64,000 bases of DNA from Monosporascus cannonballus (GCA_004154925.1 QJNS01000053.1:186001-250000); one strand, 5' to 3'; numbered from the stretch's first letter, positions 33,934 through 45,683 are shown. Translations and numbers: made by a program. The notes: a model not told the origin generated them from the sequence alone.

Positions 33934-36484
33934 ATGCCGGTAACCGCGCGGTCTACACCCCCCGGGAAGCAACCGTCGAGCCAAACGGTCGACCTTGCAA
34001 CCACTAAGATACCTTTAATCGAGCCACTTGCTCCTATCCGGACAGAACAGGACCCTGCCGCTTTGGTGGATTTCCGTTTACGTCTGCCGGTACTCCTCGC
34101 TGAACTCGTCAACACGACAAGTGAGTTCGTAAGCACAAAGAAGCTCAGCGAATTTCTATCCACCCGCCCTATTTCTGAAAGACCTGAATTACGAAGGGTA
34201 TTCGAAAAGCTTTATCAGTGTTGTAATGAGCTATGCGCCACCGACTGGGACGAAAACAAAGATACACTGGCATCTCCTGGAGATCCTATTCAGCTTGAGA
34301 CTACCAGTAATGAAGGACGCGAAGGCGACTCTGGTAACGAATCCGAGGACAATTCTAATTCTCCTATTGAAGCCCGATACGGGTCTGAGGACGAACTTGA
34401 AGATAATTCCAAATCCCTGACTGAATCCCAATCCGAATCCGAGAATAAAGTTGAAGATAATCCAAAGTTATCTTCCAGGCTTTGCGATGCATCTGAGGAT
34501 GAGCAAAGGCCCGCGACTGATACGGCTAAGGAATCCGATACTGAACCTTCGGGGAATTACTTTGGTATTAATGGTTGCGGTATGGACCTAGACCAACTTG
34601 TATAATTTAAGGTGCAGCACGGAGAAACTAATCAGTCGGAGTTTGTTAACCCCAGACTTATTACGAAGGGGTTGAATAACAAACAATAAACACCCGAGGA
34701 AGCATCTCGACGTTTATCTCCGGAAATGCCTTTACCCTTAAGCGATTTCGACGCCATTGGAGCAGCTACCATGAGATAGACCACAAACACTCCAAGCTTC
34801 TCGGATAGACCATTAACAGCTTGTCTACCAACTCCTTAAGACACCCCTCGAAAGGGTCGAGAAGCGACACCCGAGAGCATCACTAACAATACCGACAGCC
34901 AGCCTTTTTGGCTTCTGATAACCACACAGTCTGACAGTACGTTTGCTAGTGAAAGTTTTGACCAAGTTGAAAAGTTCAAGTTACCGGTGGACTCGTCACA
35001 AACGTACAGGGATATATATGCCTCATTAAAGCAAAAGCGGCGGGATGAAACCAAATAGTCGGATGGCTCGGAATGGAAGAGTCTGGTTGAAACGGCTTAT
35101 CAAGATCGTCAAAGAAGTTCTATTCAATACGCCGTAACCGCAATAAGCTTCAGCCGTTAGTATTGTGGCCAAGTACAGCTACTGTCTACTACATGCGCCC
35201 CTAAGGATGCTGCGCAAGTGGTAACGAAAAGATTACTTGGGATGGCCCGGGAGGATGTAAGTAAAGAGCGGTGGAAGCAGTTCCGCAATAGCCTTCATAC
35301 ACACCTCACACGTAGTAGAAAATGGGCCAGACTGGAAAATGAGCTCGGTTTCGGCATTCTATTCAAAAATGCATGGTGGGTTATCTATCCTTCAAAGTGG
35401 TGATATGGTATTAACCTTCTCCAAGGGCGCTTGCAAAGACAGTTAATTCTTCGTTAACAGAGCTAGTCGCTCGTTTGAAAGAGAGCCCTGGAAAGATGTC
35501 CATACTTCGGCTCCTAGGGGAGCGAATGGACATGTTCCAAGAGGATGGTCGGACGAGGCCAGATACTCTAAAGCAGGCCCTCGGGAGGCAAGGGCTTTCG
35601 GTTTTACCGCTGCCCCCTTACATCTCCCAGAAAGTCTCTAAAGGAGTTGCTACCCTCCAAGCATTGATGAGAGATTCATCCCCTTCGGGTGCACTTTACG
35701 TCCGAGATACAGGACTTCGGTTCGGCATCGAGACGCTCGATCGGTTAGTTGAAACAGAGTGGTTTAACGAAGAATTGATCCTGCTTTGCATGCATCTAGC
35801 CGACAAACTACCGCATGTCCGCGTCCGTTCCAGCGTCCGCTCATCCGTTTGCATCCCCAGACCCGTCCGATCGCGAAAGGTGTCGCCTAAGCCCTTTGAA
35901 CAGGCTGCACGACAGATCGAAGAATAGAACGACGCCGAAGCGAAGGATGGCCTAGTCTGCTTCTTCCCCATTCTCCAGCAAAACAGTCACTTTAGCCTTC
36001 TCGAAATTAACCAAAGGGAAAACTCCATCTATCACTATGACTCGTTAGGGTATGACACTCAATACATCAGAGTAAGTTTCACAGACCCTCGATAAAGCCT
36101 CAATACTAATATTTGTTAGGCAGCGTGTAAAACTCAATTTCCTAGGCTTCGATATATTGATCAGGTTTGTAAGTTAGTTCCCCCTAACGGATGGTTTACT
36201 AATAATCCTAATAGGTGACTCCTCGTTAACTGGATACTTCCAGCTGTGGCCCATTAGTTGTTGCAATGGCACGCCGCCGTATGCTAGGCCGTCCTGTTCT
36301 TTCCGGGGATGTTGGTAAAGCCGACGCCACGCAACTACGGGCCGATGCGTTAAACCTAATTAAAGAGGCCTGGCATAATAAGGTCATAAGCCCAGAATAA
36401 CCTTTAAAGAGAAAAAGGAATCGTATGTCGGCCGACGAGAAATCAGTTAAACGGCACAAGTTGGCAATACTGATTCGAGATTAA
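33934..36484 (+). pseudogene. Ulp1/C48-like cysteine protease gene, degraded, two introns visible
   Basis: One frame runs from ATG 33934 to 35403, a second from about 35410 to the end; the switch near 35400-35470 is an indel or an unseen intron. The N-terminal part has an Asp/Glu/Ser-rich stretch (34310-34560), then FSRxYCGQVQLLS and THLTRSRKWARLENELGFGI (near 35290-35350). The protease part has the triad in order: His (CAC 35988-35990, in SHFSLLEI), Asp (36039-36041, in YHYDSL) and Cys (36245-36247, in DTSSCGPLVVAMARR). The usual Gln six residues before Cys is TAA (CAA expected). Introns are 36072-36119 and 36165-36214 (GT...AG, TACTAAT). A basic KRKRNR-type tail precedes the stop at 36482. 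Further stops are at 34603, 34687, 34777, 34837, 35056, 35158, 35401, 35925 and 36398. Such proteases remove SUMO-like modifiers; some also ride on DNA transposons. Confidence 0.75.
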
Positions 36485-36876
36485 CTATCTAAAAGTACGA
36501 GCGACCAAACATAATGACCGTTATCAGAATGGAAGTACCAGATTTTCTGAATGAAAAAATTTCCACCTGAAATAATTGGTTTAAGTGTTGAAATTGGTGG
36601 TAAATAAGTAAAGGAGATGTTGTATTGGTCTAGGGGTCCTTCTGACCCCGTTGGTGCCAGGCTTATACTAAATGGGTGTAGCTGGTTATGATCCCCACCC
36701 TAAGCCACAGGTAATCATCAGGGCCTCCTGTATATCTCAGGACCCCTGATATCCAACAAAAACACCCGCTACCCGAAAAGCTGGTAGGACTAAACGACCT
36801 CCCACCACCTCTTTATGCGCAGCCCATGTTCAATTTGCTAATATCCAGTCTTTCAAGGCTTCCAAGATACCATTAT
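36485..36876. other. intergenic region between two convergent gene remnants
   Basis: About 390 bases with no frame of note. It must hold the 3' ends of the plus-strand Ulp1-like gene and the minus-strand secreted-protein gene. GGGGTCC and GGACCCC words at 36635-36745 form a short inverted pair. I see nothing else. Confidence 0.5.
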
Positions 36877-38175
36877 CTAAATGCTACCTACGAACTTAAA
36901 TTCACTGCCCCTTTTTTGAATTTTAGTAACCGCAGTTGTTTGCGGATCTTGATTAGGTAACGGATTTGGTGGACCGTGGTGGACTGACTCTAAGACAATG
37001 TTAAGGTCGGAGCACGTAGTATAGTACTCGTTTTCCCCATTATCCAACCCCGGGACTCCTGGCTCCGTCGGCCATTGCCATATCCAGTAGACGGTATATG
37101 GAGAACTAATTAACACATCTTTTGGTAGCATAACATGGGTTTCGCACCATTGTTCGTGAACAGATCCGTTTGGAAAAAGGTTAGGAAATTCTTGCTGGCG
37201 TGCTTGGGATATTTCGCCGTTACTTAGTTGGTAGCATCGACCATCATCAAATTTTTGTACTGCTAACAGTTTGCCCCGTTTATCGCCTCCTGTGCCATCT
37301 GCAGTCCACCGTAAAACTTCCGTTAGGAACTCTTGAATATCGGGCTGGCTGGTTCCGAAGACGTATACCGTTCCTGCCCCCGAGGGTTTGCCCGGCGGGT
37401 CGTGTGGCAATGTTATGTATCCGTTTTCAAGATATTTAATGGTTACATATGATCCGGGCGATGCTGTTACAGAACCAAGGATCTCAGAAAGGAAGGCCTG
37501 TTTTCCTGGCCTAGTGCCCAAATAGTTCCCGACGCGATCCGGAGAAACCCCGGATAACCGGCTTGGCACGCCAAGACAAAGTGATCTAAGTGATCTAAGT
37601 GATCTGGAGTAGATCACATAGATCACACAGATCATGAATGCCCTCACCCAAGAGGATAGGATATATAAGACTACAGGTTTCCTATGTAGATAGCACCTAC
37701 CTAGTTTTTTCGTTCCTTAGCTATCAATCTAAGCCTACAGCCAGAGGCATCGTTCTCTACTGTGGGAAGAGTCAGCAAATCTCTTTAACGAACAGACCCC
37801 TAGTGAATCATTCCTCGCCCTATTGTTACCTGCAAATCAAGACCCCATTTCGGATACTGCTCATACCTCCAGGTGGATGTATGACAGGTTCGTTACAGAT
37901 GCCTGAAGACGTGGGTAGTTAATTGTTTGGTTATAGGTTTTCTGTGATGGTACGCATAAAAGGTTTTTTTTATTTATCCGTGTTCTTCCCGACTCTGGTG
38001 GTGGCAGGAGATACGTTATCATTTTCTCAAAATCCGGTTCACTTCGAGATATATAGCCACGAGGATAGCCATTTTTACCAGTGAAAACTCCATTGACGAT
38101 TACCGTAAGCTGCTTAACCCAGGAATGGGCGAAACTTTAGCCAAAGAGAATTACTAAAGCAAGTAATAAATGCAT
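36877..38175 (-). pseudogene. secreted protein of the DUF7492 type, broken by a solo LTR and one stop
   Basis: If the LTR at 37465-37897 and one GATGC copy are set aside, a single frame of 286 residues runs from ATG 38175 to the stop at 36877. It starts with a hydrophobic signal peptide (MHLLLALVILFG) interrupted by TAA at 38137-38139 (CAA expected). The predicted mature end is HSWVKQLTVI, then GYPRGY, PPPESGRTRI, NYPRLQASPGSYVTIKYLEN, GTVYVFGTSQP, QKFDDGRCYQ, YTVYWIWQWPTEPG and EYYTTCSDLNI. These blocks match, from memory, fungal secreted proteins annotated as DUF7492, of unknown function. The mature N-terminal His recalls copper-binding histidine-brace enzymes, but that is only a resemblance. 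The gene faces the Ulp1-like gene. Apart from the LTR and the stop the frame is clean, so inactivation looks recent. Confidence 0.82.
37465..37897 (+). repeat. solo LTR of a second family (LTR2) inside the secreted-protein gene, TSD GATGC
   Basis: 433 bases, starting TGTTACAGAACC and ending GGTTCGTTACA, with GATGC at 37460-37464 and 37898-37902. It shows almost no RIP. The middle (37578-37635) has AGTGATCTA direct repeats followed by their reverse complement, a potential hairpin. About 300 bases match the copies at 40219-40647 and 42145-42568. Orientation relative to the parent element is not known; strand is given by the shared reading. Confidence 0.92.
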
Positions 38176-38505
38176 AACGATTATCAAGCGCAGATAAGAA
38201 GGTAAGAGAATGTTTAGATTTAGAAGAATTTAGTGATATATATATCCTTTTAGTAGCTTACGGATATATAGTTATTCGAAGAGCCTATATTTGGGATACA
38301 GGGTCTTGGGAATAGCCAAAAAAAGGAACAGCGTTATATTTCGGTTACTGGGCCCAGTTCTGGGGCCGTCAACTGATGTCCCTAATTAAGGAGGGCCTTT
38401 TAATGTAAGTAAGTATAAGGCTTAAGGCTTAAAGGCAATTTCCGTAATTTCAATTTTATATTTTGGCTGCCCATCTCAGGCCTGTGAACTCCCCTAAGTA
38501 GAAGT
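38176..38505. other. upstream region of the secreted-protein gene
   Basis: 330 bases holding the presumed promoter of the minus-strand gene, of mildly AT-rich composition. A TATATATA run lies at 38236-38243, about 60 bases from the ATG, and AAGGCTTAAGGCTTAAAGG at 38419-38437 is a short direct repeat. The copia LTR starts next. Confidence 0.4.
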
Positions 38506-38935
38506 GTTGAACCTAGCTACGCCATGGCTTAGTTAGCTAACCGACTAATGGAAATGGTTTCGGCCACTCCGGTATTTTTATCTCTTGGCTACCACTGTTT
38601 TTATCTGTATTTAAGGAGGGTTCACCACCTTCACCTTTTATAAAAGACCTTTTAAAGGTTATGCAACCTTTAATATACCATTTCTTTAATTATATGCTTT
38701 TATGTATGATATAGGGTCTTATAGTTATAAGCCCGGTCCGCACTTCTTTTTAGCCGCGCTTTGATACATTTGTTATACACGTTCTGTTAAAGCTATTCGG
38801 AACCTCGTTGTCGCTTCTGCGGTACATTTATTATTCCGTTACCAAAAATATCCATCGCTTAACTGTTATATTCTTAATTATCTTAGCCCGCTTACTCTTT
38901 ATATTACTTCTAAATCTATAGTTACCTAATTAATA
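38506..38935 (+). repeat. copia 5' LTR, right copy
   Basis: 430 bases, starting TGTTGAACCTAGC and ending CTAATTAATA (AACA expected), aligned to 22981-23411. No partner LTR is in the window. Confidence 0.83.
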
Positions 38936-40218
38936 AACTTTAACGAATTTTTTTAAAACGTGTTTTTAAGTATTTACTTAGGAAAAAAACTCTTAAAAAT
39001 ATAAAATTTTCGAATTTTACGTTAGTACGAAGGTTAACATGTTATAAGCATATATTAACCTTAACGTAACTTAAGTATTACCTTTATTAATAATATCAAT
39101 TTTTCCTAAGCTTTATTACTTCCAGAATAAAATAATTAATAAATATGCCCTAAATAACCCGAATTATTTAAAATTCGAAAAGGCACTAAAAGTATATAAT
39201 AAGAAATAATCCCTATATATCGTTTAAAAAAAGCATTCGCTAAAGTTAATACGTTTTTAAACTAATCCGTTTATTCTAATTATTATTAGATATACTGAAA
39301 AAAAACTACGCTTCGAAAAAGGCTAATTACTTTAAAGAATAAATTTAAACCTATTAATAACGCTTAAATTTACAAAGTCGACGTTCGATATAAGCAAACG
39401 TTAAAAACCAATAAAATCTAGATAAATACTTAGTTATCCACATATTGAAAAGTATATACTGAAATTACGGAACTTCAGATTTCGGCCGTCACAAGTTATT
39501 ACGGCCACCTTAACTTCCTAAAGGCTATTAACGCTTACTTACCCGACTTTTTTATTACCCAGATTACTGCAGTAAAAAAAGCCATATTCGAAGGCAAGGA
39601 CCCTGCTAAGTTACCACCCGTACAAAAACTGGTAAAATAGTTCCGAAGCTATATAAGGCTAAAAAAAACTCAAGGCGTTAACGCAAAACAGTTATTACGG
39701 GGAGCGTTCGGCGTCACCCTAAATAAAGAAACTTCTGATTAAATAAAGGGGGCTAATAACCGCAATACCAGTCGTAAAAATAACGGTAACGATCGCCACA
39801 GCTACCTAACGAAAAAATGTTTATATAGGAAGCTATATATTTTCAAAAAATGCCCTTATATCTATAAAAAAATTAGGCTTTCAAGATAGACCGAAAACCT
39901 TAAAATCAAAAAAAAGGTAAATAAACGTATTTCGAACGGAACTTACGGGTTAAAGGCTGCCGTTAAGCATATTTAAAATAACGATAAGCCATTAGCCCTT
40001 TAATTAGTTTTATCATTTTTCGTTAAAGGATTTCTTACAGGTCCATAAGCTAATAACGTTATCACCGAATACAACCTAAAAAGGTTTACGTTACTGGATA
40101 TCTGTTCCAACTTCCATATAAAAAATCGTAAGGCTAATTTTTTTAATTTATATTTATCGAAAGTTAACGGAAAACTCCTAACCGGAGGAAAATATCTCGA
40201 TATCGTAGGCGAAGGTAT
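38936..40218 (+). pseudogene. copia gag and protease-start remnant
   Basis: The gag helix region starts near 39146 (MP followed by broken text with EAFAKVNTFLN). A CCHC-like segment KKCLYRKLYIFKKCPY is readable near 39808-39855. After it, YNLKRFTLLDICSNFHI and then LTGGKYLDIVGEGI near 40170-40215 match the fungal copia protease context in which the active-site aspartate precedes a conserved H-I and a G-x-G-x-V strand. Stops from C-to-T changes break the frame. It would package RNA and mature the polyprotein. Confidence 0.65.
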
Positions 40219-40647
40219 TGTAACGAACCTGTCATACATCCACCTGGAGGTATGAGCAGTATCCGAAAAGGGTCTTGATTTGCAGGTAACAATAGGGCGA
40301 GGAATAATTCAGTGATCTGTTCGTTAAAGAGATTTAAGTACTCTTCCCTCAATTAGAGAACGGTGCAGTTGCCTCTGACTGAGAGCTTAGATTGATAGCT
40401 AAGGAGCGAAAACTAAGTAGGTGCTATTTACATGAGAGACCGATTCATTATATATCCCAATTCCTAAAGTGAGTGTGTCGTGGATCTATGTGATCTATGT
40501 GATCTGGTCCCAGATCACTTAGATCACCTAGATCAACTAGATCACCTTTAAGAGCCAAGCTTCCCTGTCCGGGGTTTAGCCGTGACAGGTCCGCGCTAGG
40601 CCTTAAAGGTTGGCCTCCTCGAGGCAGGAACCCCTGTTCCTGTAACA
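40219..40647 (-). repeat. LTR2-family LTR at a copia/gypsy junction, no target duplication
   Basis: On the plus strand it begins TGTAACGAACC and ends CTGTAACA. It is the reverse complement of the other two LTR2 copies. Flanks differ (GGTAT and TTTAG), and copia lies on the left while gypsy E, cut inside integrase, lies on the right. The GATC-word module is at 40482-40550. Little RIP. Confidence 0.88.
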
Positions 40648-42144
40648 TTTAGGCGGATTTATGCCATAAGGCTTTGCCAAAATTTAAATACGAAGGTTAA
40701 TCCTTTATCTGATATAATTTCCATAGGTAATCCGTATATATTGAAAATATATGCTATTTGTTCGGTATTTATATCTTTATAATATAATAAAAAATAGGAA
40801 AATTTCGTAAATCGATCGACGATTACGAAAATATTGTCGTAATATATTCTAATAGCTGGATTTTTTGATATAGGAAATTTGGTAATAAAGTTAAATATAA
40901 TTAAATATTATGGTCGTTTTACAACCGGTAATAACTGTAATTTTCCGTATGGTTTATATCGTTGTACCTTTGCTTTAATACAAATATCGTATTGTTATAT
41001 AATTTTTTATACCGTTAATTTTATTTTAGGAAAGAAATATATGCGTCGAAATCGTTCTAAGGTTTTGTAAATTTTTGGATATCCGTATAACTGATATTTA
41101 TATACTTTTCGTATTAGATTTTTTTGGTATTCCTTTGGAATTTATATTTTATCCGTTTTTTGGTTTTTTGAGAAATTATCATTATATTATTGGATTTTCT
41201 AATGTATATCGCAAGGTACTGCCCGAATTGTCGCAATTTGTTATAGGCGTAAATATCTTTCTGTAATGGTATCGAAAATTATATAACTAACTTTAATTAA
41301 TTTTTTTCGAGGTTTGGTTGCTTGCTTAAAGTATTTGCTTTATTATTCTCTGATTTTTCTTTGTAAATAATAACGAAATCGAAGTCCGCCAATTTTTTTA
41401 CGTATTTTAATTATCGTTTTGTAAATCTTTTGGTCGTAGTAAATCGGGTAAGATTTTGATAATCCGTATAAACTTTATGTTGGTACAAATTTCTTTTTAA
41501 AAAATACCTAAACTTCCGAAATGCTATAATAATAACCATAAAAGTTTTGTTTAAAATACCGTGATTAAGTTCGGTTCCTTTTAACTTGTACGAAAAAAAT
41601 ATAATAAGGTATAATTTACCTTAATTATCCTGTTATCCGATTATTACGTTTAATGCATAATCCGAAATATCGGTTTTTAGTTTAACGGGGCGGTTTAAAT
41701 CGTATATAATTAGTATTAGTTTGCTGGTAATCGTATTTTTAATATCTTGAAATATTTTTTCTGTATTTAAAGTTTATTTAATTTTTTTGTAAGATTTATT
41801 AAAATTATAACTATTTTACTAAAATTTCGAATAAATTTCTTATAATAGTTGGCGAATCCAAAAAATGCTTATACCTCTTTAATTATTATTAATATTTGTT
41901 ATTTTGTAATTACAGCAATTTTCTTAAGGTTTATCTTAATATATTTTGAGGTAATAATATGTCCCAGATATTCCATTTTTCATATATGGAATTAACTTTT
42001 TTCTGCGTTAATAAATAACTTTGCGTCCTATAAAGCTTAAAGAACTTTATAAACGTATTCTGCATATATTTCTTTTGTTTTCGAAAAAATAAGAATGTTG
42101 TCGAGATAGCATATAACGAAAATATCGTGGTATTTTCGTAATAC

Positions 42145-42568
42145 TGTTACGGATCTCTAGTGGGACCCTGGCTTGAGGCTTGGCCCTTAAACTGAGCACC
42201 CCCGCGTGACGAAGTCACGTAACAACAAGAGTGATCTAGTTGATCCATTAGATCACATAGATCAAAGTGATCTATGTGATCTGGTAGAACCGATAAATCC
42301 ACGACATACTCACTTTAGGAAATTGGGATATATAATGAATCGGTCTTTTATGTAAATAGCACCTACTTAGTTTTGCTCCTTAGCTATCAATCTAAGCTTT
42401 CAATTAAGAGGTAATTGTATCGTTCTCTAATTGAGGGAAAAGTCTTTAAATCTTTTTAACGAATAGTCCCTTAGCGAATTATTCCTCGCCCTATTGTTAC
42501 CTGCAAATCAAGACCCCATTTCGGATACTGCTCATATCTTCAGGTGGATGTATGACAGGTTCGTTACA
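42145..42568 (+). repeat. solo LTR2 inside gypsy element E, TSD AATAC
   Basis: 424 bases, from TGTTACGGATC to GGTTCGTTACA, with AATAC on both sides (42140-42144 and 42569-42573). It shows little RIP, while the host element is heavily mutated, so it arrived later. The GATC-word module is at 42230-42293. Confidence 0.93.
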
Positions 42569-44783
42569 AATACGCAATTAATTATTTGTTAAAAGGTTAT
42601 TAATACGTTCGTAAGTCCTATTAAGATAACCAAATATTTAAATAATTCATATTTTGTTCTAAAGGTTATTTTTTATTCGTATCCTTTTTTAATTCTAATA
42701 AGGTTATATTTATTTTTAAGATCGAATGCTGTAAATTATTTAATTCCGTAAAATCGGTTTTTTATTTCCGTAATTACGGATAATAATATTTGATTTTTAA
42801 TAATAATATCGTTTAGTTATCGATAATTAACTATAAGTTATAATTTCTTATTTTTCTTTAGTACGAAAAATATCGGGTATCCTGTTAGTAATTTCAAAAG
42901 TCGAATTTATTCTTTTTGTAATCGATTTTCCAGGTATTCTTTAAAAATATGTAATTCGTTTTTATTAAAATTATAAATAAGCTAAAACTTTGTCGAAAAT
43001 CTTTCCTTAAGGATTATTTCATAATTTTATTCGCTATATTCTATTAATTTCTTATCGAACTCCTTTTTAAAAAGCTACTTGTATCTATAGTATTATAATA
43101 ATATATTAATTAAACCTTTTAATTTTTGAGGTTATTATTCTTGTTATTTTAAATCGTTATTTAATTACTTTAATTTCGCGTTAATAATAATAAGAATACG
43201 TCGTATTCTTTTTTGACATCTGTTCTTTTTCTTATATTTTATTCTTTTAAATAATAAAGTTTCTGTCGTATTTTTATATTTGCATTTATCGCTATTGTCG
43301 ATCGAATATTAAGATCTTAATTTCTTTTTTTTCGTTTATTAACAGGGAATAAAATGAATTTTACCTGGCCAATTCCGCCGTTAATCAAAATTCCGTACTG
43401 GCGTATTTATGGTAATCTTAAAATCATATTGTAATTCCTAAATAAAACGATATCGAAATTAATTGTTTAATATCATCCTTTAATAAAAATCTCGAAATAA
43501 TTAATTTTGCATATAACTTTTCCGTTATTATAAGCGAATTCCTAACTTTCGAAATTCGTTATTATATAAGGTTTTAATTTATATCTCCATAATAATTTAA
43601 ATTTATTAGTTATATCCAATATAATATAATTTCCGCTCAAAGTTCCGTAATTTATTATTACAATATATTAATACGTTCCAATTCGTATTTTTAAAGTGAT
43701 AAAATCATTAACGTTTTTTATTATTACGTTTAAAACCTTTTTTCGGAATTTCTTTTAATTTCTTTAGGTTTCGTTATTTTACAGCTTTTTTATAAGTAAT
43801 TTTTTTAAATTTCTATTCAAATCTATTAAACTTTATTTATGTTTTTTCGTTTAACGCATTAAGCTGCTATATTTGTTATTATTATCGGCGTATTATTTTT
43901 TCAAACCGTATTAATTATTTTTGATTTTATTATAATTTTTTTCCTTATCGAATAAATTATTTTCTTATATTTGCGATCATATCATATTATATATCGTTTT
44001 AATTATCGCTTTAAAAACTCTTTATAAATTAACATATTTTTTCCTTAATAAGTTTTTTAAAGATCCGTAATAAATATTAATTAAAAATAAAGGTCCGTAA
44101 TAGTTTTTTAATAATACTTTTTAACCGTACGCTGGATTAATTCATTTTTTATTTGATAATTATATTATCCATAATAACAAAAAGGGTTTTTTTACGGATA
44201 TTATTTTTTTTCGGGCCAGCTTTTTATTTTGGCCAGCTGTTAAACATTTTTTAGAATTATAATTCGATAATATCGATATTATTAGTTATTGTTTTTATTA
44301 TTTTTAATACGATTAAGAAAATCGAATTTTTCATATTAAATACGGGTAATTCGTTCGTAAATATATTATTTTCATTTTTCGTAATTAGGATATTTTCGTC
44401 GTTGACAATATATGGCGTGCATTTTGCCATATCGATTAAGGATTCCGGGACAAATTTCTTCTGTCCAGTTCTGGTATTTGCGCAGTTATTTTTATAGCGT
44501 TTCTTGTTACGTTCGTAATGCTTATTAAGTTAACTTTCTGGTTTTTCGTATTTTTTATCGGATTTCTTACCGTAGGCCTAATATATATTTGGTTTGAATT
44601 ATGTTAATAATTTTGCTGTTGTTTCCTTAATTATTTCTGGATTACCTTTCCGGTATAGGGGTCCAATTATCTTACTGTGGGTTTTTGGGCTTTTTGTAAT
44701 TATAGGCCTTATGTCCCATTTCGCCATAATTATAGCACTTAATTTGGCTTTAATCTTATTTATAAGTAACGCCAAATTCCATA

Positions 44784-44949
44784 AGTTCTGGCGTTATTTC
44801 GTAAAAAGTAAAAGGTATATCTCGTTTTTTCCTCTAGTTAGATTTGTTATGTTCCGAATGTAAAGTAGTTCTGGCGTTATTTCGTAAAAAGTAAAAGGTA
44901 TATCTCGTTTTTTCCTCTAGTTAGATTTGTTATGTTCCGAATGTAAAGT
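44784..44949. repeat. perfect 83 bp tandem duplication in the gag remnant of E
   Basis: 44784-44866 and 44867-44949 are identical base for base (start AGTTCTGGCGTTATTTCG). Copies D and G have the segment once. Each unit carries the same RIP-type changes. Confidence 0.93.
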
Positions 44950-45683
44950 ATATTATCTTTTTTTTCTTATTATTTTTCAAACTGTCGATTATTAATTTTA
45001 AATAATTTTATAATATACCGGTTTAAAGTAATTAATTATTTGATTTAAATATTTTTATTTTTTATATTATTTTTTAACTTTTTATAAAATATATCGATAA
45101 GGGCGTCGGCTTTATTGTTTCCTTATTTAGCCTTAACCGTAAAACCTTTAAAAATTATAGTAAATTTGGACATAAATTGTTTTTATCGGAATTGCAAAAA
45201 TTATTAAGCCGTAAATCAATTTTTTATCTGGATTACCGAAATTATCGTATATTTTATTTTCGAAATTTATATAAAATAAAAAGATTTATTAATAAAATCC
45301 TTTTTATTTGGTTTTTTTACTTTTAAAAAATTTCTTATAATTATCTTAAATTAATTAACCGTAATTTTTATTAGGTATATTTTTACTATTAGGACCATAT
45401 TCGTTAAGTTTTTAAGATTTAAAAAACAAAGGTAAATTCGTGCCTAAATTAAAAAAATTTAAAAGTTCCCTTTTTTATTATAAAGTTCCGGCTTTTTAGG
45501 TTTTATACGGACGAAAAAGATTTGGGCAGATAACGTAACCTTAAATTGTCGAACTCTTTTCTCCAGCTCCCGAATTTAAGCCTGAAACTGTTAAATAGGG
45601 GTTTCTTAAACGCTGGTTAATATTTTGACAGTATTAAATATTATTCAGAATTTAACGGTATTATTAAACACAAGCTTATGACG

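Larger units (their letters stand above)
38506..40218 (+). mobile_element. Ty1/copia retrotransposon fragment: 5' LTR, gag and start of pol, plus strand
   Basis: Collinear with the inverted fragment at 22391-23411 for its first kilobase, then continues further. It is truncated at 40218 in the protease region by an LTR of family 2. The LTR is only lightly mutated, the gag more so. Confidence 0.82.
40648..45683 (-). pseudogene. gag-pol remnant of gypsy element E
   Basis: From right to left: leader and gag; the Gag knuckle at about 44745-44700, readable as KCYNYGEMGHKA (second Cys changed to Tyr by G-to-A); the pre-protease segment near 44380-44440; RT with CYLDNILIFSKT at about 42125-42085; and the integrase zinc-finger region near 41280-41050 with GYPKIYKTLERF. 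The LTR2 insertion at 42144 lies a few codons before the RT active site. Interrupted by stops throughout. Confidence 0.75.

Noticed and set aside
36877..38175. Calling the secreted protein a lytic polysaccharide monooxygenase
   Set aside because: Only the mature N-terminal His is suggestive. A second His and an axial Tyr in the right context could not be assigned, and the conserved blocks fit the DUF7492-type group better.
42230..42293. GATC-rich direct repeats considered as a CRISPR-like array
   Set aside because: The units are 9-10 bases without spacers, lie inside LTRs, and occur in a eukaryotic context.
44594..44863. Plus-strand 89-codon membrane-like ORF (similar ones at 50490-50735 minus, 14182-14364 plus)
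   Set aside because: These are antisense to gag-pol. The true strand gives the CCHC knuckle KCYNYGEMGHKA or related pol text; the hydrophobic residues are a by-product of AT bias.
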